A program made the translations under genes and the position numbers. The notes under the pieces were generated by a model. It was not told the DNA's origin and made no database searches. It saw only the letters and a list, made by a program, of their open reading frames with translations. Positions 1-5,155 of a DNA stretch of 10,831 nucleotides are shown one piece after another; the first letter of the stretch is position 1, and the number at the start of each line of letters is the position of its first letter. The DNA lies in NCBI GenBank assembly GCA_002449535.1, contig DJWZ01000027.1, positions 1 to 10,831 on the forward strand, read 5' to 3'. This stretch comes from Prevotellaceae bacterium UBA7017 (GTDB lineage: Bacteria > Bacteroidota > Bacteroidia > Bacteroidales > Bacteroidaceae).

Positions 1-1
1 G

Positions 2-106
2 TTCAACACGGAGGCAGCCGATGCCAACCGCGACGGCGAAGTGGGCATGCCAGACGTGATGTTTATCGTAAATTATATCCTGAACGGAAAGTTCCCGGAG
101 GAGTGA
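2..106 (+). CDS. C-terminal end of a dockerin-type repeat protein (partial)
   Basis: Only the last 34 codons and the TGA stop of a larger gene entering from the left are present. The frame reads FNTEAADANRDGEVGMPD followed by VMFIVNYILNG. The stretch DANRDGEVGMPD is a good EF-hand-like calcium loop of the type I dockerin kind, with Asp, Asn, Asp at loop positions 1, 3, 5, Gly at 6 and Asp at 12, followed by the hydrophobic helix that ends dockerin repeats. Such repeats are common at the very C-terminus of secreted or surface proteins of Prevotella-like bacteria, where their partner is generally unknown because these organisms have no classical cellulosome. The function of the rest of the protein cannot be told from this window. 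The gene converges on the tRNA-Ser/DUF4301 cluster and ends about 100 bp before the shared terminator region. Confidence 0.8.
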   Translation, partial: FNTEAADANRDGEVGMPDVMFIVNYILNGKFPEE

Positions 107-204
107 CCTCTTCTCCGGCACCACGCCCCTCCCCAGCCTCAATGGCCTTTACGCCCCCTTCGGCTCCCCCGTTTCGCTGGGGAATGGAAGGAAGTGGGGA
201 AAAG

Positions 205-248
205 GGGCAAAAATAGAATAGTGAAAAATTTGACTTTTTCACTATTCT
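205..248 (-). terminator. Intrinsic terminator after tRNA-Ser
   Basis: A perfect 14-bp inverted repeat (215-228 pairing with 235-248, AGAATAGTGAAAAA on one arm) encloses a 6-nt loop. On the minus strand the stem is followed by ATTTTTGCCCC, a short U tract, and it begins only 5 bp after the tRNA 3' end. This fits a Rho-independent terminator for the rpe-DUF4301-tRNA unit. On the + strand the stem could also help end the convergent dockerin gene, but the following bases (CTCTTGC) are a poor U tract. The remaining spacer (107-204) is rich in C on the + strand and contains only a long-range 8-bp inverted repeat (TCCCCAGC at 130-137 with GCTGGGGA at 176-183); no gene is seen there. Confidence 0.85.
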
Positions 249-252
249 CTTG

Positions 253-340
253 CGGAAGATGAGGGATTCAAACCCCCGATACCCGAAAGGGGTATACCGG
301 ATTTCGAGTCCAGCGCATTCGGTCACTCTGCCAATCTTCC
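253..340 (-). tRNA. tRNA-Ser(CGA)
   Basis: An 88-nt class II tRNA on the minus strand. The 7-bp acceptor stem GGAAGAT/ATCTTCC is perfect and the discriminator is G, as expected for serine. The anticodon arm is CTGGA-CTCGAAA-TCCGG with anticodon CGA, decoding UCG. The long variable arm is a 6-bp hairpin (ATACCC, loop CTTTC, GGGTAT), typical of tRNA-Ser. CCA is not encoded (the bases after the discriminator read CAA), so it must be added post-transcriptionally. The D loop reads AGTGACCGA and the T loop TTTGAAT: where most tRNAs have G18G19 and TTC, this one has G18A19 and TTT, a paired change discussed in the findings. It lies 48 bp after the DUF4301 gene and just before a strong terminator. 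No separate Bacteroidota promoter is evident, so it may be made from the upstream operon transcript. Confidence 0.95.
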
Positions 341-349
341 TTTTTTATA

Positions 350-376
350 TCCCTTCCCCGAACAGTGGGGGAGGGA
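350..376 (-). other. GC-rich stem-loop between DUF4301 gene and tRNA-Ser
   Basis: TCCCT-CCCC pairs with GGGG-A-A-GGGA across an 8-nt loop, giving about nine base pairs with one bulged base. It sits in the 48-bp gap between the DUF4301 stop codon and the tRNA 5' end. On the minus strand it is followed by TATAAAAAA rather than a U tract, so it is not a convincing intrinsic terminator. It could be a processing or stability element that separates mRNA from tRNA in a joint transcript, but that is inference. Confidence 0.4.
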
Positions 377-388
377 TTATGGGTATGT

Positions 389-1840
389 TTACTGATGCTG
401 TTCTCTTAACAGGTCGTTGACGGTCTTTACTGGGTTGAATGTACCGAGTGGCACCTCGACGAAGACTGTTGACCAGTCGGACATCGCACCATTCCAAAGT
501 CCAGGAAGTTCGAGGGCGCGCAACTCCTTGCCATTCTTTGACTTGCTGGAGATGAAGCCCGTGGTTGGGTCAACATAATCAGGCAGGTTGAAGGCATTGC
601 CCTTGTAATCCTTCACGGCACAAACGAGGTCAACCGGATTGAAGTGCGTACCCTCGGTAAACATTTTCATGTATTCGGCATTGCTCTTGTCAATCTGGCT
701 TGACTCGAGAATCTGCAACGAAACGGTTCCGTCCTGATTATATGTGAGGAACGGACCGCCACCAGGCTCGCCGACGTTCTTTACTACGCCGCAGACACGC
801 ATAGGACGGTTGAGCTTCTTCTTCAGGTAGATTACCAGTTCGGCATCCTCGAGTTCCTTGATGTCACTCTTGCGGCAGCACAAATCCTGCTGTACGAAGC
901 GTATGATTTCCTCCAGCTTCGCATGGTCATATTTGCCGCTCTCAAGAATGTCCATATATTCAAAAGCCTGCTTCTGGAGTGTTACGAGGACACCTGCAAT
1001 GATTTGCTTCCATTCGACAGTCTCTGGCTTCAGACGGTCAGGAACGACATTGTCTATATTCTTGATGAAGATGACATCGGCATCTATCTCGTTAAGGTTC
1101 TCAATCAGGGCACCGTGACCTCCCGGACGGAAGAGTAGGGAGCCGTCGCTGTTACGGAACAATGTGTTGTCCGGATTAACGGCAACCGTGTCTGTAGAAG
1201 GCTTCTGTTCTGAAAATGACACATCGTACTTCACACCATACTTAGCCTCGAACTTGGGAAGATTCTCGGCAATATGTTTTTTGAACAGCTCAAGGTGGTC
1301 ATGGGAAACTGTAAAGTGAAGATTAACCTTTCCATTAGAAGAAGCATACAAAGCACCCTCTACAAGATGTTCCAAGGCAGGAGTGCGAGGACCGTCTTCA
1401 TACTTATGAAACAGCAACAGTCCCTTTGGAAGGTTGCCATAGTTCATGTCGTTGAGAAGATAGGAAACAGCTTCCTTGCCTTCTTTGCCTGCAAGCTGTG
1501 GTCCGAATGCAAACTTGTCCTTGCCTGCCATAAACGTCTTTATGAAGTCGGTTTCCTCTCCGTTGTCAAGATATTCAAAGAGGTTCTTGAACATACGCGA
1601 AGCCGCACCGGAAGCCGGTACAAACTTGACAATCTTCTTGCCGCTTGCCTTATAGTCTTCCCATGCCTTCACATAAGATGCTGCCTCCTGCTTGTCAGGA
1701 GCCATAATGCCCTTGCCGATTGCGGCAGCAGCTTCCAACTTCAGAAAAGGAAAGCCTGTCTCGAACTGCTTTATCTGCTTTTCGATTTGTGCCTCACTTA
1801 TTCCTTTCGCTTTGATTTGTTGTAAATCTTTCTGTTCCAT
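389..1840 (-). CDS. DUF4301 family protein, predicted nucleotidyltransferase-like
   Basis: A 483-residue soluble protein that I recognise as the DUF4301 family, widespread in Bacteroidota and without an assigned function; no signal peptide or membrane segment is seen. Three blocks resemble the UDP-sugar pyrophosphorylase (UDPGP) superfamily. VPASGAASRMFK at 74-85 sits where those enzymes have the glycine-rich nucleotide loop. FRPGGHGALIENL at 237-249 resembles their PPGHGD or PGGNGG motif. IFIKNIDNVVPD at 257-268 closely resembles FVSNIDNLGA of UGP2-type enzymes. NVGEPGGGPF follows at 355-364, and the C-terminus carries a conserved-looking ELPGLWNGAMSDW block (444-456). A sugar-1-phosphate or similar nucleotidyltransferase role is therefore plausible but is inference. 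The ATG start lies 37 bp after rpe with no Shine-Dalgarno sequence, and the gene probably shares the rpe transcript. Confidence 0.85.
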   Translation of the reverse strand: MEQKDLQQIKAKGISEAQIEKQIKQFETGFPFLKLEAAAAIGKGIMAPDKQEAASYVKAWEDYKASGKKIVKFVPASGAASRMFKNLFEYLDNGEETDFIKTFMAGKDKFAFGPQLAGKEGKEAVSYLLNDMNYGNLPKGLLLFHKYEDGPRTPALEHLVEGALYASSNGKVNLHFTVSHDHLELFKKHIAENLPKFEAKYGVKYDVSFSEQKPSTDTVAVNPDNTLFRNSDGSLLFRPGGHGALIENLNEIDADVIFIKNIDNVVPDRLKPETVEWKQIIAGVLVTLQKQAFEYMDILESGKYDHAKLEEIIRFVQQDLCCRKSDIKELEDAELVIYLKKKLNRPMRVCGVVKNVGEPGGGPFLTYNQDGTVSLQILESSQIDKSNAEYMKMFTEGTHFNPVDLVCAVKDYKGNAFNLPDYVDPTTGFISSKSKNGKELRALELPGLWNGAMSDWSTVFVEVPLGTFNPVKTVNDLLREQHQ

Positions 1841-1877
1841 TAGGTCTATATTAGATTAAAAAATTATGAATTGTGAA

Positions 1878-2525
1878 CTAACTTAGTGCTTTCAGTTCTC
1901 GAATAATTTGATGTGGGTCTTTTGCGCCGAAGACATAGCTGCCACTGACAAGCACGTCAACGCCGGCAGCCGCCAGACGAGGTGCTGTCTCGCCCTGCAC
2001 TCCACCGTCAACCTCGATAAGGGTTTGCGCTCCCTTGTCCGTTATCATCTGCTTCAGGCGTTTCACCTTGTCGATTGTACTCTCGATGAATTTCTGACCG
2101 CCAAAGCCTGGATTCACGCTCATCAGCAACACCATGTCAATGTCGGTGATTACATCTTCCAGCACACATATAGGTGTTGACGGATTAAGGGTTACCCCGG
2201 CTTTCATGCCTGCATCATGAATCTCTTGTAATGTGCGGTGCAGATGAATGCACGCTTCGTAGTGCACATTCATCATCATTGCTCCAAGCTTTGCCGTCTG
2301 ACGAATATAACGCTCCGGCTTTTCTATCATATAGTGTACGTCAAGTGATTTCGTACATACCTTTGCCACTGCTTCCAAAACAGGAAAGCCAAATGAGATA
2401 TTAGGTACGAAATTACCATCCATCACATCAAGATGAAGCCACTGAGACTCACTTGTGTTTATCATCTCGATATCACGATTCAGATGCAAAAAGTCTGCTG
2501 CGAGTAGCGACGGGGATATTATCAT
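1878..2525 (-). CDS. rpe: Ribulose-phosphate 3-epimerase
   Basis: 215 residues, the usual length for this TIM-barrel enzyme, which interconverts D-ribulose 5-phosphate and D-xylulose 5-phosphate in the cytosolic pentose phosphate pathway. The N-terminus MIISPSLLAADF is typical. The metal and catalytic residues are in place: His31 and Asp33 in LHLDVMDG, His64 in DVHYMIE, and Asp173 in EVDGG. The phosphate-binding loop SVNPGFGGQKF is at 136-146. A small oddity is Tyr65 in DVHYMI where most homologues have Leu. The ATG is preceded by no Shine-Dalgarno sequence. The gene follows the rplT terminator by about 140 bp, so it should have its own promoter, and it runs into the DUF4301 gene 37 bp downstream. 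Identity is secure. Confidence 0.97.
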   Translation of the reverse strand: MIISPSLLAADFLHLNRDIEMINTSESQWLHLDVMDGNFVPNISFGFPVLEAVAKVCTKSLDVHYMIEKPERYIRQTAKLGAMMMNVHYEACIHLHRTLQEIHDAGMKAGVTLNPSTPICVLEDVITDIDMVLLMSVNPGFGGQKFIESTIDKVKRLKQMITDKGAQTLIEVDGGVQGETAPRLAAAGVDVLVSGSYVFGAKDPHQIIRELKALS

Positions 2526-2572
2526 AGTTGTAAGCGAAAAAGCGTATATAACTGAGTACAGCTTCTGAAGGA

Positions 2573-2580
2573 GAAAAATA
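2573..2580 (-). promoter_or_regulatory. Weak candidate -7 element for rpe
   Basis: The minus strand reads TATTTTTC about 48 bp before the rpe ATG, matching the Bacteroidota -7 consensus TAnnTTTG except for the last base. No clear TTTG-type -33 element is present at the expected spacing. A promoter is expected here because a strong terminator ends the upstream operon at about 2669. The rest of the 143-bp gap (2526-2668) is AT-rich, carries one AACGCAT (2622-2628), and shows no other gene or structure. Confidence 0.25.
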
Positions 2581-2668
2581 ATCTGTGTAATTTTGTTTCA
2601 TAGGCGGGCGTTTTATTGTATAACGCATGCCTATATATTTTTATTGTTCTTTTTTTACCATGTAGTGC

Positions 2669-2709
2669 AAAAAAAGTCGCGAACACCCATGAAGTAGTGT
2701 CCGCGACTT
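2669..2709 (-). terminator. Intrinsic terminator of the infC-rpmI-rplT operon
   Basis: On the minus strand AAGTCGCGGACAC pairs with GTGTTCGCGACTT across a 10-nt loop, a 13-bp stem with one G-U pair. It is followed by an uninterrupted run of seven T. The stem begins about 20 bp after the rplT stop codon. This is a textbook Rho-independent terminator and separates the translation operon from rpe. Confidence 0.95.
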
Positions 2710-2730
2710 AGGGTATTGTAACATCTACGT

Positions 2731-3075
2731 TTACTTTACCTTATCCACGATAGCTTTGAAAGCTTCTGGATTGTTAACAGCGAGGTCAGCGAGGACCTTA
2801 CGGTTAATTTCGATTCCAGCCTTGTGAAGAAGTCCCATCAAAGCAGAGTAAGAAAGTCCCTCCATACGTGCAGCAGCGTTGATACGCTGTATCCACAGAG
2901 CGCGGAAAGTACGCTTCTTGTTCTTACGATCACGATAAGCATAGGTAAGACCCTTCTCCCAAGTATTCTTGGCTACTGTCCAAACATTCTTGCGTGCGCC
3001 ATAGTAACCCTTGGTAAGCTTCAGAATTCGAGTTCTCTTTGCCTTAGAGGCAACATGATTTACTGATCTTGGCAT
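2731..3075 (-). CDS. rplT: 50S ribosomal protein L20
   Basis: 114 residues, the normal length. L20 binds 23S rRNA early in large-subunit assembly. The basic N-terminal extension (PRSVNHVASKAKRTRILKLT, then KGYYGARK) is the family hallmark, followed by the globular part with RTFRALWIQRINAA (about 56-69) and the C-terminal NRKVLADLAVNNPEAF region (91-106). It is the last gene of infC-rpmI-rplT, 38 bp after rpmI, and is followed by a strong terminator. In E. coli and B. subtilis L20 represses its own operon through structured mRNA; whether the stem-loops upstream of rpmI and infC here serve that purpose is unknown. The ATG is preceded by A-rich sequence and no clear Shine-Dalgarno. Confidence 0.98.
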   Translation of the reverse strand: MPRSVNHVASKAKRTRILKLTKGYYGARKNVWTVAKNTWEKGLTYAYRDRKNKKRTFRALWIQRINAAARMEGLSYSALMGLLHKAGIEINRKVLADLAVNNPEAFKAIVDKVK

Positions 3076-3113
3076 AATTTTCTTACTTTTAAAAAGTTAG
3101 ACGGTAGGGTTAA

Positions 3114-3311
3114 TTAACGCAGACACAGCAGATCACGAACCTGCTTCATGTTTGTAGAATCTACAATTGTTGAACCGAGAAGATTTCTCTTCTGTTTCTT
3201 TGTCTTCTTTGTCAGGATGTGACTGTGGAAAGCGTGACGTCTTTTCACCTTACCTGAACCGGTAAACGCAAAGCGCTTCTTAGCACCGGAATTTGTCTTT
3301 ACTTTTGGCAT
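3114..3311 (-). CDS. rpmI: 50S ribosomal protein L35
   Basis: 65 residues, highly basic, as expected for this small large-subunit protein. MPKVKTNSGAKKRFAFTGSG followed by KVKRRHAFHSHILTKKTKKQKR is the characteristic family sequence. It sits between infC and rplT in the conserved order found across bacteria. The ATG is preceded by a run of nine A residues and an AT-rich stretch instead of a Shine-Dalgarno sequence, in keeping with Bacteroidota translation starts. The 80-bp spacer to infC holds a stem-loop that may influence expression of rpmI and rplT. Confidence 0.98.
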   Translation of the reverse strand: MPKVKTNSGAKKRFAFTGSGKVKRRHAFHSHILTKKTKKQKRNLLGSTIVDSTNMKQVRDLLCLR

Positions 3312-3344
3312 TTTTTTTTAATTTATTAATTGATTACTAATATG

Positions 3345-3374
3345 GTGGCAACGCATATACCAGGCGTTACGCAC
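3345..3374 (-). promoter_or_regulatory. Stem-loop in the infC-rpmI spacer
   Basis: In the mRNA sense GUG-C-GUAACGC pairs with GCGUUGC-CAC across the 9-nt loop CUGGUAUAU: ten base pairs with one bulged C and one G-U pair. It lies 18 nt after the infC stop codon and about 34 nt before the rpmI start. No U run follows, so it is not an intrinsic terminator. A role as an autoregulatory target of L20 (known for this operon in other bacteria) or as an mRNA processing or stability element is possible but is inference. Confidence 0.45.
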
Positions 3375-3391
3375 TCTTGTTCTTTTTTTCT

Positions 3392-4087
3392 TTATTCGTT
3401 GTCGTCAAATTTCAAGGCTGCCAATGCATCAAGTCCTTTTGCATTTGCTGCAAGACCGTCGCCAGTGCTCTCCTTTGCACTTTGAGCAGCAGCATTTGCA
3501 GCTTCAGCCTCTCTCTTTTCACGGTCAACCTTTTGCTGTGATTTCTTTGCTACACCAGCTTTCTTAGGTGCCATGAACAGGAACATCTTCTTGCCCTCCA
3601 ACTTTGGCATCTGTTCCACTTTGCCATACTCTTCCAAATCATTGGCAAATCTCAGCAGCAACACCTCTCCTTGTTCCTTGAACAATATAGAGCGACCACG
3701 GAAAAACACGTATGCCCTTACCTTGTTGCCCTCTTCGAGAAATTCCTTTGCATGCTTCAACTTGAAATTATAATCGTGGTCATCGGTTTGAGGTCCGAAA
3801 CGAATTTCCTTTACCTCTACCTTAACCTGTCTTGATTTCATTTCCTTTGCCCTCTTCTTCTGCTGATAGAGGAACTTTGAATAGTCAATGATACGACATA
3901 CTGGTGGAGTTGCATTAGGACTTATCTCTACAAGGTCTTCGCCTCTTTGTTGAGCTAATTCAAGTGCATCCTTGGTTGGCATTACGGTTGCACCATTTTC
4001 ATCCACTACTCGAACCTCACGCACTCTGATTTCTTCATTGATGCGATATTGGCTTTTAGGATCTACTTTACGTTTGTCTGGTTTCAT
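3392..4087 (-). CDS. infC: Translation initiation factor IF-3
   Basis: 231 residues. IF-3 binds the 30S subunit, prevents premature 50S joining and proofreads the initiator tRNA and start codon. The N-terminal domain contains YRINEEIRVREVRVVDENG (14-32) and the signature ISPNATPPVCRIIDYSKF (55-72). The linker and C-terminal domain contain KEIRFGPQTDDHDYNFKLKHA (93-113) and the FRGRS region (129-133). From about residue 174 there is an extra Ala/Lys/Glu-rich, probably disordered or helical tail of some 55 residues that E. coli IF-3 lacks; such tails are common in Bacteroidota. The start is a normal ATG with an in-frame TAG two codons upstream, so the unusual AUU start used for autoregulation in E. 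coli is not used here. First gene of the infC-rpmI-rplT operon. Confidence 0.97.
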   Translation of the reverse strand: MKPDKRKVDPKSQYRINEEIRVREVRVVDENGATVMPTKDALELAQQRGEDLVEISPNATPPVCRIIDYSKFLYQQKKRAKEMKSRQVKVEVKEIRFGPQTDDHDYNFKLKHAKEFLEEGNKVRAYVFFRGRSILFKEQGEVLLLRFANDLEEYGKVEQMPKLEGKKMFLFMAPKKAGVAKKSQQKVDREKREAEAANAAAQSAKESTGDGLAANAKGLDALAALKFDDNE

Positions 4088-4120
4088 TAACTATTTTAAA
4101 GTGAATTATATATAACTAAA

Positions 4121-4139
4121 TGCTACGCATGCGTACGCA
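4121..4139 (-). promoter_or_regulatory. Palindromic hairpin in the infC leader
   Basis: The perfect 12-nt palindrome TACGCATGCGTA (4124-4135) is extended by TGC/GCA with one bulged base, so the predicted 5' leader RNA of infC can form a small hairpin with a CAUG loop shortly after the inferred transcription start. As DNA, the palindrome could equally be a dimeric protein-binding site. No ligand or regulator can be named from the sequence. Confidence 0.4.
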
Positions 4140-4150
4140 AAAAGCGATTG

Positions 4151-4158
4151 CAAAGATA
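4151..4158 (-). promoter_or_regulatory. Bacteroidota -7 promoter element for infC operon
   Basis: The minus strand reads TATCTTTG, an exact match to the Bacteroidota primary-sigma -7 consensus TAnnTTTG, 63 bp upstream of the infC ATG. Transcription would start about 5-7 bp downstream, giving a leader near 57-60 nt. No clear TTTG -33 element is seen about 20 bp further upstream; instead there is a run of T and AT-rich sequence. It is placed correctly, in the 141-bp gap between the nuclease gene and infC. No convincing terminator for the preceding gene is visible in that gap, so some read-through is possible. Confidence 0.6.
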
Positions 4159-4228
4159 GGAAAAAAATGTTAATGGGATAGTAATATTGCTCGCATGTCG
4201 TCTATTTTTAATATTTTTTAACGCATTT

Positions 4229-5155
4229 TTATAACTTCAGCTGCAAAACAATAGGAAGATGGTCGCTTATACCATGATGATATCTTGGTCCTAAGTATGT
4301 CCTAAAAGGTTTATATCCGCCTTGCAAATCTTCTTCCAACAACCATTTCGCATCATATATAAAACATTTCTCAACATATTTTTTTGAATTGTCTGATATG
4401 AAGATATGGTCAAGACTATTCCAGGCTCCTTGATATTTGTATGTCCCGGAAACTTTTGTTTCTTTGTAGTTCTTACCCTTTATGCCATACGATATTTCTA
4501 TGAAACCACTACTCACAATATCCTTCAACGCTTTATCATTTGAATAGTCGTTAAAATCACCCATGAGAACAATTTTGGCTGAAGGTTCTGTACTTCTTAT
4601 AGAATCTACCGATTGCATCATCCGTTTTTCTACTTGTAGTCTGTTTTTCTCCGTTGATGTTTGTCCTCCTCTTCGGCTTGGAGCATGAACCACAAATATA
4701 TGTAATGTATCGCGCGCACGTATTACGCCTTTAGCATAAAGAATATCGCGCGTGAGAAGATTGTCAACCTCAGGTCTTACAGAATAGCTTTTCTCCAAAC
4801 TGAAAGTTAATGGATTATACATTATGGCAACATCTATACCACGCATATCCTGTGAGCTTGTCATGACATACCTGTAGCCAGCCCCTCTCAACATGCTGCG
4901 TTTCGTAAGCATGAAAAGTGTCGAGTCATTCTCCACCTCAAGCAATGCCACTACATCCGGCAAAGTTTCACCACCACATTGTTGGATTACACGGCCGATA
5001 TTATTCAGTTTATTCCAGTAACGTCCAAAGGACCAGTGGCGTTCTGAGTTTGGTAGGAATTCTGTATCATTCTTCAGGCTGTCATGACGGCAGTCAAAAA
5101 GATTTTCACAATTGTAGGAAACAATGGTAAAAAGGAGCGTTAACAACAGGCTCAT
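4229..5155 (-). CDS. Endonuclease/exonuclease/phosphatase family protein
   Basis: 308 residues with the full set of motifs of the DNase I-like EEP fold, a Mg2+-dependent phosphodiesterase/phosphatase scaffold. Visible motifs are SYNCENLFD (13-21, Asn15), LLEVEND (71-77, catalytic Glu73), VVHAPSRRGGQTS (155-167, His157), GDFNDYSND (199-207, Asp200 and Asn202), SLDHIF (247-252) and the terminal SDHLPIV (297-303, Asp298/His299). The substrate (nucleic acid, phosphoinositide-like lipid or other phosphodiester) cannot be told. Most Bacteroidota relatives have a signal peptide, but here only about nine hydrophobic residues precede the first catalytic strand. The start is fixed because the ATG overlaps the trkH stop (ATGA) and an in-frame TAG lies immediately upstream. 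It is the last gene of the asd-dxs-trkA-trkH run and is probably translationally coupled to trkH. Confidence 0.9.
   Translation of the reverse strand: MSLLLTLLFTIVSYNCENLFDCRHDSLKNDTEFLPNSERHWSFGRYWNKLNNIGRVIQQCGGETLPDVVALLEVENDSTLFMLTKRSMLRGAGYRYVMTSSQDMRGIDVAIMYNPLTFSLEKSYSVRPEVDNLLTRDILYAKGVIRARDTLHIFVVHAPSRRGGQTSTEKNRLQVEKRMMQSVDSIRSTEPSAKIVLMGDFNDYSNDKALKDIVSSGFIEISYGIKGKNYKETKVSGTYKYQGAWNSLDHIFISDNSKKYVEKCFIYDAKWLLEEDLQGGYKPFRTYLGPRYHHGISDHLPIVLQLKL

Noticed and set aside
126..209. Possible G-quadruplex in the G-rich minus strand (and GGGG runs on the + strand near 179-206)
   Set aside because: The G runs are separated by one loop of about 20 nt or more and are uneven; a strict four-run motif with short loops is not present.
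63..326. 87-codon minus-strand open frame across the tRNA
   Set aside because: Most of its length is the tRNA-Ser itself, the terminator hairpin and C/G-rich spacer; the protein has no recognisable family features.
1274..1825. 183-codon + strand open frame
   Set aside because: It lies wholly antisense to the DUF4301 gene, whose protein shows clear conserved motifs; the antisense product is Cys/Leu-rich and unlike any family.
3392..4087. Non-canonical infC start codon as in E. coli
   Set aside because: The gene begins with ATG and an in-frame TAG two codons upstream excludes an earlier AUU-type start.
4159..4228. Terminator for the trkH-nuclease run upstream of infC
   Set aside because: The stretch is AT-rich with T runs, but I find no stem strong enough to call an intrinsic terminator.
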